Source: CAIKZJ01 sp964626015
GTDB lineage: Bacteria > Bacteroidota > Ignavibacteria > Tepidaquicellales > Tepidaquicellaceae
NCBI GenBank assembly: GCA_964626015.1
Contig: CAZVCC010000021.1
Coordinates: forward strand, 1-50,776
Length of the DNA: 50,776 nucleotides
Reading direction: 5' to 3'
The position numbers were made by a program, and so were the translations under genes. Positions 34,975 through 44,288 of the stretch are shown piece after piece. The notes beneath the pieces were generated by a model. The model did no database searches and was not told where the DNA came from. It worked only from the letters and a program-made list of their open reading frames with translations. Every line of letters begins with the position of its first letter. Within the stretch, counting starts at the first letter, position 1.

Positions 34975-35505
34975 CGTTAAAAATACAATAAAACCTAAGA
35001 ATAATCTATATAAATGATAAATTTACAGTGTTTATTATACTGAAATTATACTGTATCAAAAGTAATATTAGCTGAATCACTACTTTATGTGTGAGTGTCA
35101 AAATTTCTATTAAAATCAGATAATTTTTATTAAAGTGTAGTTTTTATCAAAAAATTTAAGATATTCTCATAAATATCGTCATATCAGCATCCTCTAACCT
35201 CCAAAAGTAGATTTTTTATGTATGCCTGCGTTATGCCTGCGATATGCCTCCGTTATGCCTGCGATATGCCTGCGATATTGAAATATACTTCTAGTAAGTC
35301 AAATTCACACGACCTATATACATTAATTTACTCTAAACAGCTAAATTATCATATAATTAATTAAAATAATGACACTCCTGCAAACATATATTGTATCTCG
35401 TTATCTAAAAACAAGAATAATTTGCAGTAATTTGGTATTAAATGGTAAGAAATTATATATTTAAGATTGATTAAAAAGAATGGAATACTTAAAAGAAATA
35501 AAAAT
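34975..35505. other. Intergenic region with an 11-bp repeat array
   Basis: About 530 bases of AT-rich sequence without a supported gene, between the S1/P1-like gene and a small secreted protein gene. It holds the 11-bp array at 35221-35275 and no other structure that I recognise. Confidence 0.5.
35221..35275 (+). repeat. Tandem array of 11-bp units, five copies
   Basis: Five copies of TATGCCTGCGT/A, one with a C for G change (TATGCCTCCGT). The unit and orientation match the array at 23796-23861, more than 11 kb away. Confidence 0.95.
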
Positions 35506-35533
35506 GCCGATAACTGAAAAATCAGTTATCGGC
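35506..35533 (-). terminator. Terminator after the small CxxC secreted protein gene
   Basis: A perfect 12-bp stem (GCCGATAACTGA and TCAGTTATCGGC) with a 4-base loop; the minus-strand flank is T-rich. Confidence 0.9.
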
Positions 35534-35562
35534 TCTAATGCTAAAAATACTATCCTAAAATA

Positions 35563-35886
35563 TTATAAAATGTGCTTGTAATACTTAACTTGAATCTTTC
35601 CTGTCCCGCTGCAACTCATGCATTTATACCTATCAACACTGGAGTTCGAAACGCCTCTTTGATTTGCCGGGCGATTTGATCCACTACCTGAAAAAGATGC
35701 AGGTGTGTTATTCTTAAATCCTTCACCTAAAACCCAACCCCAGCCCTGACAATCAGGGCAAGTTATATCCTTCCACTCAACCGTATATGTTTGTTTGGTA
35801 TTTGGATCTGTAACTTTTTGATTCTGAGCATTTACCGCAAACAATGGCAGTAATGCAAATACGATTAAAAGAATTAATGTTTTCAT
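35563..35886 (-). CDS. Small exported protein with DnaJ-like CxxCxGxG zinc motifs
   Basis: The 107-residue protein has a signal peptide (MKTLILLIVFALLPLFAVNAQ). The mature part carries two CxxCxGxG motifs: C43-C46 (CPDCQGWGW) and C89-C92 (CMSCSGTGK). These are the repeats of the DnaJ central zinc finger, here only one pair of motifs instead of two, and outside a DnaJ protein. They would form one zinc site in an exported protein. A glycine/serine-rich stretch (SFSGSGSN) lies between them. A GGGGAG sequence lies upstream of the ATG as a possible ribosome binding site. Function unknown. Confidence 0.75.
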   Translation of the reverse strand: MKTLILLIVFALLPLFAVNAQNQKVTDPNTKQTYTVEWKDITCPDCQGWGWVLGEGFKNNTPASFSGSGSNRPANQRGVSNSSVDRYKCMSCSGTGKIQVKYYKHIL

Positions 35887-36045
35887 TTTAACTCCCCTTC
35901 AAATTTTAATTCGAAACAAGTCTTTAATTACTTTAACGAAAATGTATACATTAAGTTTCAATTTATAAAGCTATTAATTTATACTGTTTAGTAATAAGGA
36001 AATTATAAGTTTAATCAACTATTAAACCTATTCAAATATTTATTT

Positions 36046-36071
36046 AAAAAGCCGGTTAATTCCGGCTTTTT
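36046..36071 (-). terminator. Terminator after the beta-helix T9SS protein gene
   Basis: A perfect 10-bp stem, AAAAAGCCGG (36046-36055) with CCGGCTTTTT (36062-36071), with T runs on both strands. Confidence 0.9.
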
Positions 36072-36098
36072 AAATTTAAAATTCTGATTTATACCTGA

Positions 36099-37901
36099 TC
36101 ATTTGATTAACATCATTCTTCTGGTACTAACAAAGTTACCTGCTTTTAACTGATAAAAATAAACACCGCTGTTTAAATTACTTCCATTTAACGATACCTC
36201 ATATTCCCCGGTTTCGAGGTTTTCGTTTATGAGCGAGACCATCTCCCTGCCCATTATATCAAACACTTTTAATGAAACGTGACCGCTTTTCGGAATTGCA
36301 AATTTTATGTTCGTTGTTGGGTTAAAGGGATTTGGATAATTCTGCGATAAATCATATTTTGTTATAACTGAAGGATTCGAGGTTACAGACAGCGGGACAT
36401 TACCTTCATCTGCTCCTTTGTATGGAGCTACAGCGTTCCTGAGGTCATTATCAAAGTCTCTTGTGATGCCTACTATCGGTGTACCTATAAGATTAGTATT
36501 CCCTAAAGAACTGCCGGTTACGTGTAAATCTGTTGTTGAAACAAAATTTACGTCATAAAATACGGAATTCTGTTCATGTGGTGTTGCAGCGGTTTTGTAG
36601 TCTGCAAGAGTATTGTATCCTGTTGTCAACCAATATGCATGGTAATTGTTAGGACCGCTCGCAGAATAATAACAATTATTGTCTATATTTAAAGTTGCAC
36701 CGGCATTTAACAAAGCAAACCCGACATGATTAATATTGCCGCCTGTTCTCATATTAATTGCAATGTTGTTTTTCATGTTTAAAGTAATAACAGCAGAACT
36801 CACCCTTATACCGGCTGAAGTTGTATTGCCGGCTGTACCTCCGGTATGTACACCGCCGATCCGAGCTGTATTGTAATAAACATTAGCTGTATATGCATTA
36901 GTCGAACCAAGCAATTCTATTCCCGTGTGTGTTGCTGCACTCTGATTATCAAGAGGCAATGAAATCATATTATTCTCGATGTTTAAAGTAACACCCGCTG
37001 CAGGAGCTGCAAAATAGAGTCCTCTTATTGCAGTCGATGTTGAGGATGATGATGACTGCAAATTATAAATCCAGTTTTTTCTAAAATAGTAAGTACAACC
37101 GGCAACTGTTGGTGCAATAATCCCCGATACTATTGTATTATTAAATCCGACAGTTTGATATATTTTGCATGAATCTACATTCGTATTAGCAGTTGCTGAA
37201 ACAAACCATATACCAGCATAACCCCAATCAAATATTTCACAGTTTGAAATACTTGTACTATCGTTTGGTGCTGAAGTAGTGCCTGCAATACCGATACCAC
37301 TTCTACCGCCTTCGACTTTACAATATCTTAACTGGTTATTCGAGTTACCGGTTGAAGTAGTCGTTCCAATAACAATTGCTCTGGGTCCTGCTGTATTCTG
37401 AGTACTATTGACAACGTGAACATATTTTATAATATTATAACATGCTCCGTTCAATAATTGAATCGTATTTGAATTCGTTCCAGAAGTTGCTAAATTTACA
37501 AACTTCAAGTCTGGAGTACTGCCTACACCTCCCGGCCTTCCGTCAATAATCACATAATCAGCTTCATTAAGTATTAGAATGCCGGTAGTTGAAGAACCTG
37601 TAATAATCTCACCCGTATTACCGGCTGCAGGTCTTAATGTTACTGTATTCGTTGCACTCGCACCTTCTTTCAGACCAAATGTGATAGGAAGCGCTTCCAT
37701 TGTACCATCATAGACAGACAATATTTCTATTAAATATGCCTGTGTTAACGGTCCGGGAATAGCATTATATGCTTCCTGAATGCTACCGTGCTGGCTTATA
37801 GGAGTACCCGTGCCGCTCTTCAATGCGACTGAATTAGTCTGTGACATAGCAGTACCGGCAATCATTGCCAAAAAACAAAATAGAATTAAAGATTTTCTCA
37901 T
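36099..37901 (-). CDS. T9SS-sorted secreted protein with right-handed beta-helix
   Basis: The 600-residue protein has a signal peptide (MRKSLILFCFLAMIAGTAMSQ), followed by a region rich in Asn, Ile, Gly and Ser with regular strand spacing (for example NTIQLLNGACYNIIKYVHV, SISNCEIFDWGYAGIWF). That is the pattern of a parallel right-handed beta-helix. Such folds often bind or cleave polysaccharides, but no lyase active site is visible. The C-terminus is a T9SS domain (YDLSQNYPNPFNPTTNIKFA). It is exported and displayed or released. It is flanked by a terminator and stands alone. Confidence 0.88.
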   Translation of the reverse strand: MRKSLILFCFLAMIAGTAMSQTNSVALKSGTGTPISQHGSIQEAYNAIPGPLTQAYLIEILSVYDGTMEALPITFGLKEGASATNTVTLRPAAGNTGEIITGSSTTGILILNEADYVIIDGRPGGVGSTPDLKFVNLATSGTNSNTIQLLNGACYNIIKYVHVVNSTQNTAGPRAIVIGTTTSTGNSNNQLRYCKVEGGRSGIGIAGTTSAPNDSTSISNCEIFDWGYAGIWFVSATANTNVDSCKIYQTVGFNNTIVSGIIAPTVAGCTYYFRKNWIYNLQSSSSSTSTAIRGLYFAAPAAGVTLNIENNMISLPLDNQSAATHTGIELLGSTNAYTANVYYNTARIGGVHTGGTAGNTTSAGIRVSSAVITLNMKNNIAINMRTGGNINHVGFALLNAGATLNIDNNCYYSASGPNNYHAYWLTTGYNTLADYKTAATPHEQNSVFYDVNFVSTTDLHVTGSSLGNTNLIGTPIVGITRDFDNDLRNAVAPYKGADEGNVPLSVTSNPSVITKYDLSQNYPNPFNPTTNIKFAIPKSGHVSLKVFDIMGREMVSLINENLETGEYEVSLNGSNLNSGVYFYQLKAGNFVSTRRMMLIK

Positions 37902-37991
37902 ATTGTAAGTTTAAAAGTTTATAAAATAGTGAATAATAAATATTCAATATTTTATAAAGATTTTAAACAAAAATCAATTGATAAATTGGGT

Positions 37992-38813
37992 CTAATTTAT
38001 GCGGTTATTCCTGAGGAGATTAATCTTATCGTTTAATGAATTTGCCTGCTCGCTTACCTTATGCATAAAAGCAGATTCTGAGTCATCTGAATGACCTGCA
38101 AATATAATTGACCGGCTTGAGTTTATTAAAAAGAAATCATTGCATACATTCATCATAAGATTCTCAAGGTCATTTCCCTGAGCCCCAATACCCGGAATCA
38201 GTAAAGGTATATTCTCTACTGATAATGAGTATTTCCTAATTTCTTTATGATGATTAGCACCGATAACATACCCTATCTGATTTTTTGACCATGTAAGTGC
38301 TTTGGAGGCAACAATATCAAACAATTCTTTATTACCGGACTTTAACGTCTGGAAATCTTCTGCTCCCTTATTGGAAGTTCTTACAAGCAAATAAACGAAT
38401 TTTTCTTTTCTTTTAAGAAACGGGGAAACAGAGTCATACCCCATGTAAGGAGATATCGTTATAGAATCAAAATCCATGTTATCAAAATAAGCTCTGGCAT
38501 AAAGTTCGGCGGTATTACCAATATCTCCCCTTTTTGCATCGCATATTTTAATCATATTCTGAGGAATTGCTTTTACAGTTTCTTCAAGAGCCTCAAAACC
38601 AATAATTCCAGCAGCTTCATAGAAAGCGAGATTAATTTTATAACCCGCACAATATTTTGATGTTGCTTCAATAATACGAAGATTGAATTCAAGTATTGGA
38701 TTCTTAGCGCTTTTAAATACAGTCGGGATTTTTTCACAATCAGTATCAAGACCAACAACAAGATTTGATTTGGACGCTTTTATAATCTTTGCAAGTTTAT
38801 CTTTATACATCAT
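37992..38813 (-). CDS. pyrF: Orotidine 5'-phosphate decarboxylase
   Basis: The 273-residue enzyme makes UMP from OMP, the last step of de novo pyrimidine synthesis. The catalytic DAKRGD motif is at residues 92-97 and is followed by IGNTAELYA, the form found in the longer, Mycobacterium-type (type 2) OMP decarboxylases. GLDTD, the YKINLAFYEAAG strand and IPGIGAQG are also present. Its ATG overlaps the rodA stop (ATGA). A second ATG follows at once, so the start could be one codon later. Only a weak AT-rich hairpin overlaps its end. Confidence 0.94.
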   Translation of the reverse strand: MMYKDKLAKIIKASKSNLVVGLDTDCEKIPTVFKSAKNPILEFNLRIIEATSKYCAGYKINLAFYEAAGIIGFEALEETVKAIPQNMIKICDAKRGDIGNTAELYARAYFDNMDFDSITISPYMGYDSVSPFLKRKEKFVYLLVRTSNKGAEDFQTLKSGNKELFDIVASKALTWSKNQIGYVIGANHHKEIRKYSLSVENIPLLIPGIGAQGNDLENLMMNVCNDFFLINSSRSIIFAGHSDDSESAFMHKVSEQANSLNDKINLLRNNRIN

Positions 38814-40039
38814 AAAAATATATCCTTATGTCTGTATGTATTCATAGCTATCCCTACCATCAAGAGAAAAGAAAGCAAAGATGAAACTCCATTGCTGACC
38901 AATGGAAGCGGAATACCAATGACGGGAGTGATTCCAATTGTCATACCAATATTAATAAACATGTGAAAGAAAAAGATTGAACCGAAACCGAGACAAGCAA
39001 GACTCAGAAATCTGTTCTTCGAGTAATAAGCATTGTTTAGCATCCTGAATATTACAATAATAAACAGAATGAGTATAACCATTGTCCCAAAGAATCCAAA
39101 TTCTTCCCCTACCATACAAAATATAAAATCCGTCCACTGTTCGGGAATAAACCTAAGCTGGGTTTGAGAGCCCTGCATATAACCTTTACCCCATAATCCT
39201 CCTGACCCTATTGCTACTTTTGACTGAATAACGTTATACCCGCTGCCGAGAGGATCGGATGAAGGGTCAAAGACTGCTTTTATTCTATTCTGTTGATATG
39301 GCTGCAGTTTTGAGAAAAGATAGCTTACTGACAAACCAGAAATAATATTCAGTACAATTACAATTAATGATTGTATCCAGTGCTTTTTAAAGAAGAATAA
39401 TGATATTAATATTACGATACAATAAGCAACAAAGAAATAAAAGTTAATAAAGGCAAGCACAACAGCAAAAACAGGCGTAATAACAGCGTACAAAAGAAAC
39501 GGTGAAACTCCTGCCCAAAAGAACATGGGTATAAAGAAAGAAAGCATAACCAATGTAGTACCCGTATCATTTTCAAGCTTTACCAACACAGCAGGAATAA
39601 GAACGAACATTAGTGCTTTGAATATATCGAAAGGATGAATCTTTGGGTTATCCTCATCTCCCTTGTAGAAAAAATTAGCTATTGCAAGAACTGTTGCTAC
39701 CTTAGAGAATTCTGAGGGTTGAATACCGAAACCAGCAATATAAAACCAGCTCTTATTCCCGTTTATTGTTTTTCCAAAAATCAAAACAAGTACTAAAAGA
39801 ACCAGCGAAAATCCGTACAAATAGTAACTAATACTGGAAATATATCTGGGTGGAACGAATGAGACTACAACGACCATTACAAGTCCAATTATTGCAAAAG
39901 TCATTTGTTTAATGTAATAATCAGCAGTAACCGGATTACTTTGAGTAGCACTAAAGATTGCGAATATACCGATAACTATCAGAGCAACAACTGACAAGAA
40001 TAGTGTAATATCAAATCTTTCAAAGATTCTTTTTTCCAT
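38810..40039 (-). CDS. rodA: Rod-shape SEDS glycosyltransferase RodA
   Basis: The 409-residue polytopic protein (about ten helices) polymerises glycan strands from lipid II during cell elongation. SEDS signatures are present: PSEFSKVATVLAIANFFYKG, DTGTTLVML, GSGYNVIQSKVAIGSGGLWG, MVGEEFGFFG and TPVIGIPLPLVSNGVSSLLS. It overlaps mrdA by one base, and its stop overlaps the pyrF start, so the genes are translated together. Partner of the penicillin-binding protein encoded just upstream. Confidence 0.95.
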   Translation of the reverse strand: MEKRIFERFDITLFLSVVALIVIGIFAIFSATQSNPVTADYYIKQMTFAIIGLVMVVVVSFVPPRYISSISYYLYGFSLVLLVLVLIFGKTINGNKSWFYIAGFGIQPSEFSKVATVLAIANFFYKGDEDNPKIHPFDIFKALMFVLIPAVLVKLENDTGTTLVMLSFFIPMFFWAGVSPFLLYAVITPVFAVVLAFINFYFFVAYCIVILISLFFFKKHWIQSLIVIVLNIISGLSVSYLFSKLQPYQQNRIKAVFDPSSDPLGSGYNVIQSKVAIGSGGLWGKGYMQGSQTQLRFIPEQWTDFIFCMVGEEFGFFGTMVILILFIIVIFRMLNNAYYSKNRFLSLACLGFGSIFFFHMFINIGMTIGITPVIGIPLPLVSNGVSSLLSFLLMVGIAMNTYRHKDIFL

Positions 40040-41826
40040 TAATCGTAAGCCTCCGTACTGCTGGTTTCATTAAAGACATCTACTGTATTACCACTTAAAA
40101 ACCTGACCATAATTGCACCTGCGATTGGAGCAGCTACCTGTGCTCCCCACCCAGCATTTTCACCGAGGACACATATTGCAATCTTTGGATTGTCGTAGGG
40201 AGCATAACCAACAAACCATGAATGATTAGCACCTTTGGTATTCTGTGCAGTCCCCGTTTTACCCGCAAGAAGATAATCATCATTCTTAATATTCTTAGCC
40301 GTACCATTCCCATTCACAACGAGATACATTCCTTTTTTAACTGCATCAAAATAACTTTGCTGCAGGTCAATTTGTCTCTTTTTAAATTCAAGAGGATACT
40401 CCTGATTTGTGGATGAATTATAAATTTTTCTAACAATGTGTGGTTGTATATACTGACCATCCATACAAATAGCAGCCGTGTAACTGACCATTTGAACAGG
40501 TGACACACCAAGTTCACCCTGTCCGATACCGAGACTAACGAGCAGTCCCTGCGTCCATTTGTTAACACCATAAACTTTGTTAAAATAATCTTCAGAGGGT
40601 AACAATCCTCTGGTTTCGTTTGGCAAGTCAATTCCAGTACGATTTCCAAAACCAAACATCTCTGAATAATCGTGATAATCCTTTATTCCGAGCATAAGAC
40701 CAAGTTTATAGAAAAATACGTTTGATGAAACCTCAATCGCCCTTGTAACACTTATAGCTCCATAGCTTCCGTGATCTTCAAAACTCCTATTTCCGTACAT
40801 AAAAGAACCCGGGCAGCTGATTGTAGATGTTGTTGTAATTTTCTTTGAACCCATACCTGCAAGTGCCATCATCATTTTCCAGGTAGAACCAGGAGGATAT
40901 TTCGTCTGTGTTACACGATTGAATAATGGTTTATCAGGATTATTAAATAAACCGCTTACATCTTTAGCATCAGGAGCTCCTGAAAATACATTTAAATCAT
41001 AGTCAGGTTTTGACACTAAGCAAAGCACCTCGCCCGTTCTTGGGTCAAGAGCAATGATTGCTCCTCTTCTGTTTGCAAATAGTTTTTCGGCGTACTCTTG
41101 TAAATCTGAATCTAAAGTTGTGTAAAGGTCTGAACCGTTCACCGGTTTTACATCACTATTGCCGTCGTTATATTGTCCAACTTCTTTACCATTAACATCA
41201 ACAGATATTAATCTGCTTCCTTTTTCACCACGAAGGTATTTTTCATAAGTTCTCTCAAGACCTGCTGTACCAACAAGGTCTCCCTGCCTATAATAACCCT
41301 CAGTTGAAGCAGCAAGCTGTTTTTCAGAAATTTCGGAATTATATCCAAAAATATGAGAACCTCTGAATTTGTTTGGATACGAACGGAGTGATTGAACCTG
41401 ATACCCCACACCTTTTAATCTGTCACGATTTTCTTCTATAAAAGATATTGTCTTAAAATCTAAATCTCTCGTAATTATTACAGGATTGAACCTGTTTGTT
41501 CCCTTAGCTTTTGAGAGCTGCTGTTTAATCTCTTCCGGTTCAATTCCAACCAAAGATGCAACCTCGTCTGTAAGATTTTTATCAAACTGAAATGGGGTTA
41601 TTGTTAGAGTATAAGCTGGTCTATTATCAACAATAATTTTGCCCATTCTGTCAAACATTAATCCACGAGCCGGGATTTCAGTTATTTTCTTGATTGAATT
41701 TTTATCAGATTCTTTTCCGTATTCCTTTTGCTCGACAACCTGAAGCTGAATCAGTCTTACAACCAATGCAAGAGATGCAACAAGCAATACACTTAAAACG
41801 ATATATAGTTTTGTATCACGATTCAC
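40039..41826 (-). CDS. mrdA: Penicillin-binding protein 2 (elongasome transpeptidase)
   Basis: The 595-residue protein has one N-terminal transmembrane helix (about 8-28), a non-penicillin-binding dimerisation domain (RGLMFDRMGKII onward) and a transpeptidase domain. The active site shows S314-x-x-K317 (GSTWK), SSN (367-369) and KTG (523-525). It cross-links peptidoglycan during elongation together with RodA. It lies between mreD (11-base overlap) and rodA (one-base overlap) in the classical mre-mrd order, which supports PBP2 and not the divisome PBP3. Confidence 0.95.
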   Translation of the reverse strand: MNRDTKLYIVLSVLLVASLALVVRLIQLQVVEQKEYGKESDKNSIKKITEIPARGLMFDRMGKIIVDNRPAYTLTITPFQFDKNLTDEVASLVGIEPEEIKQQLSKAKGTNRFNPVIITRDLDFKTISFIEENRDRLKGVGYQVQSLRSYPNKFRGSHIFGYNSEISEKQLAASTEGYYRQGDLVGTAGLERTYEKYLRGEKGSRLISVDVNGKEVGQYNDGNSDVKPVNGSDLYTTLDSDLQEYAEKLFANRRGAIIALDPRTGEVLCLVSKPDYDLNVFSGAPDAKDVSGLFNNPDKPLFNRVTQTKYPPGSTWKMMMALAGMGSKKITTTSTISCPGSFMYGNRSFEDHGSYGAISVTRAIEVSSNVFFYKLGLMLGIKDYHDYSEMFGFGNRTGIDLPNETRGLLPSEDYFNKVYGVNKWTQGLLVSLGIGQGELGVSPVQMVSYTAAICMDGQYIQPHIVRKIYNSSTNQEYPLEFKKRQIDLQQSYFDAVKKGMYLVVNGNGTAKNIKNDDYLLAGKTGTAQNTKGANHSWFVGYAPYDNPKIAICVLGENAGWGAQVAAPIAGAIMVRFLSGNTVDVFNETSSTEAYD

Positions 41827-42334
41827 TTATAAATCTCCTGTCAATTTCTTTCTTTCGAGGAATTAAAGTGTATATAAAACTTATAAGTGTGGTATAAGTC
41901 GATGATGTCATAACATAACTAAGGAGAACAAATGTAAAGTTCAGAGGAGTACCTTGGAAATAAAAGCTAAAATAAATAAAATTCGCAACCAAAGAGGAAG
42001 AGAAAACCGTAACCATAAAATACCATTTGTAAATAAACTTATCATTTTCAGTTTTAAAGAATCCGGCAACAAATGCTGCGAGAGAGTATGATAGTGCCGA
42101 AAGACCAAAGAATGAACCGCTTAATATATCGACAAGAAGACCAGTGAAAAATCCGAATAACATACCATGAATTTTGCCTTCTTTTGCTCCAATGTACGCA
42201 ATCGCAATTATAACGAGGTCAGGAATAATGTTGAAATCGGACAAGGCAATGTAATTGATGAAAGTCTTTTGAATAAAGACAATAATTATGAGAATCCCTG
42301 TGTATTTAAGTAAAGCTTTATAATCAAGATTCAT
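41816..42334 (-). CDS. mreD: Rod-shape protein MreD
   Basis: The 172-residue membrane protein has about five hydrophobic helices and the MreD-type pattern DLVIIAIAYIGAKEGKIHGMLFGFFTGLLVDILSG, abridged here to its start, IHGMLFGFFTGLL. It links MreC and the PBP2-RodA pair in the elongation complex. It overlaps mreC by four bases and mrdA by eleven. The call relies partly on gene order, because MreD sequences are weakly conserved. Confidence 0.88.
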   Translation of the reverse strand: MNLDYKALLKYTGILIIIVFIQKTFINYIALSDFNIIPDLVIIAIAYIGAKEGKIHGMLFGFFTGLLVDILSGSFFGLSALSYSLAAFVAGFFKTENDKFIYKWYFMVTVFSSSLVANFIYFSFYFQGTPLNFTFVLLSYVMTSSTYTTLISFIYTLIPRKKEIDRRFISES

Positions 42335-43164
42335 TTTCGTACAGGATTATAAGTTTTTTCCAATAAATACTTTTCCTTGCTCGGATAGGATTTAAGAACG
42401 AAAACATTTTCGAGAGTATTAAAATTTACAAGCGGCTGCACAACAATCTTCATAAAAAGATTATCCAGATTTCCTGTTTCTATTACTGTTCCGACCGGAA
42501 TACCTGAAGGAAACAGATTGCTATATTCGGAGGTAATAATAACATCACCAATCTGTACATCGGCGGTTTTAGGCACATTAGTAATGTTCAATGCTGATAC
42601 TCCATCAAACTGAAGAATGCCATCTACTCTGCTGCGCTGAACTTTAACCGTGATTCTCAAATCCTTGTTGTATAGAATCTGAGCTATAGAGTAGTTTTTG
42701 CTCATAGAAACTATTCTACCTACGAGCCCTGCATCTGTAATAACAGGCATATTCAAGCTCAAGCTATCTCCTTCGCCGGCATTAATAGTTATTGTATTAC
42801 GAGTCTGGAAAACAGATTTATTGACGATCTTTGCACTTACCAGTCCCAGCCCTGACGATTGCTTGAAAGAAAGAAGTTTAGAGAGGCGGATATTTTCAAG
42901 TCTGGCTTCTTTAAGGTTAGCGACATCGTTTGACAGCCTGATATTATTCTCTCTAAGTATTTTATTTTCCTCCTGAAGTTCGAAAACGTTTGGAATGGAT
43001 GAGATACCGCTTTGTACTGTCCCGAACATTCCGACAGCAATAGCACGTAAAAACCTTATTTGCGTGTTATCGTTCGAGAAAATAAAAGCCAGAGAAAAAA
43101 TAATAAGAACAGAAAGTATCAGATATTCCTTAAGGTTTAATATGAGTTGTCCTAATTTCTTCAA
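42331..43164 (-). CDS. mreC: Rod-shape protein MreC
   Basis: The 277-residue protein has an N-terminal membrane anchor (about 10-30), a coiled coil (about 60-95, EENKILRENNIRLSNDVANL) and two beta-barrel domains of the MreC type (GEGDSLSLNMPVITDAGLVG, IAQILYNKDLRITVKVQRS, NLFPSGIPVGTVI). It forms periplasmic filaments that activate PBP2. It lies 15 bases after mreB and overlaps mreD by four bases. Confidence 0.93.
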   Translation of the reverse strand: MKKLGQLILNLKEYLILSVLIIFSLAFIFSNDNTQIRFLRAIAVGMFGTVQSGISSIPNVFELQEENKILRENNIRLSNDVANLKEARLENIRLSKLLSFKQSSGLGLVSAKIVNKSVFQTRNTITINAGEGDSLSLNMPVITDAGLVGRIVSMSKNYSIAQILYNKDLRITVKVQRSRVDGILQFDGVSALNITNVPKTADVQIGDVIITSEYSNLFPSGIPVGTVIETGNLDNLFMKIVVQPLVNFNTLENVFVLKSYPSKEKYLLEKTYNPVRK

Positions 43165-43179
43165 TTAAAATGTTCAAGT

Positions 43180-44196
43180 CTATCTGCTTAATAAAACTTT
43201 TCTGTATTTGTTTATGTCCTCAAGTACTTTACCCGTACCTCTTGCAACGGCTGTCAAAGGTTCTTCAGCAACATGGACGGGTACTCCAGTTTCGACTCTT
43301 ATTCTTTCGTCGAGTCCCTGCAATAGTGCACCACCGCCAGTCAAGAAGATACCTCTATCGAGAATATCTGAAGAAAGTTCAGGAGCTGTTTTTTCAAGAG
43401 CAACTTTTACGGCTTCAACCATTTGCTGAACAGGAGCGTTAAGAGCTTCTCTAATTTCTATAGAACTAACTTCAGTCAGTTTGGGTACACCAGCAACAAG
43501 GTCACGTCCTTTTACTTCGATAATAATTTCTTCTTCGAGCGGCATAACGGAACCGACCTGACATTTAATATTTTCAGCGGTAGTTTCACCAATAAGCATA
43601 TTCTGGTTAGCTCTGAAGAATCTAATGATTGCTTCTGTCAATTCATCGCCAGCTACTCTAATTGAGACACCATTCGTAATACCAGATAGGGCTATAACAG
43701 CTATTTCAGTAGTACCTCCGCCGATGTCAATAATCATATTACCAAAAGGAGCTGTAACGTCAAGTCCTATACCGATTGCAGCAGCCATAGGTTCAGAAAT
43801 CAGAAACACTTCTTTTGCACCTGCTTTCTCAGCTGTATCCCTAACTGCACGCTTTTCAACTTCCGTAATACCACTTGGGACACAGATGACAATTCTTTTA
43901 GCAGGCATGAAACCTGAAGTAATTTTCTTAATAAACTCTTTAAGCATACCTTCAGCTATCTCAAAGTCAGCGATGACTCCGTCACGCATCGGTCGGATAG
44001 TATTCAACTCTTTATGAACTCTACCCATCATCTTTTTTGCTTCTTCGCCGATAGCAACAATCTTTCTAGTTGTAACATCGAATGTAACGATAGAAGGTTC
44101 GTTTAAGACAATACCTTTACCCTTCATATAAATCAAAGTATTAGCAGTCCCCAAATCAATTGCTATATCATTCGAAAACATTCCTAAAAACGGCAT
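43180..44196 (-). CDS. mreB: Rod-shape actin homologue MreB
   Basis: The 338-residue bacterial actin has DLGTANTLIYMKGKGIVLNE (phosphate 1), IIDIGGGTTEIAVIALSG (phosphate 2), the adenosine motif LTGGGALLQGL and the C-terminal AVARGTGKVLED. It directs lateral wall growth through MreC, MreD and RodA. An AGGA ribosome-binding-like sequence sits upstream. The 92-base gap to purH holds a weak TATATTTA box, so a promoter here is possible. Full length for the family. Confidence 0.97.
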   Translation of the reverse strand: MPFLGMFSNDIAIDLGTANTLIYMKGKGIVLNEPSIVTFDVTTRKIVAIGEEAKKMMGRVHKELNTIRPMRDGVIADFEIAEGMLKEFIKKITSGFMPAKRIVICVPSGITEVEKRAVRDTAEKAGAKEVFLISEPMAAAIGIGLDVTAPFGNMIIDIGGGTTEIAVIALSGITNGVSIRVAGDELTEAIIRFFRANQNMLIGETTAENIKCQVGSVMPLEEEIIIEVKGRDLVAGVPKLTEVSSIEIREALNAPVQQMVEAVKVALEKTAPELSSDILDRGIFLTGGGALLQGLDERIRVETGVPVHVAEEPLTAVARGTGKVLEDINKYRKVLLSR

Positions 44197-44288
44197 ATAT
44201 AAATCCTTACTATATTTAAATATTTAAAATAAAATTAATTAAAATTGCGTAAATATAACTAAAATAAACATTAATGTAAAAACTTAAA

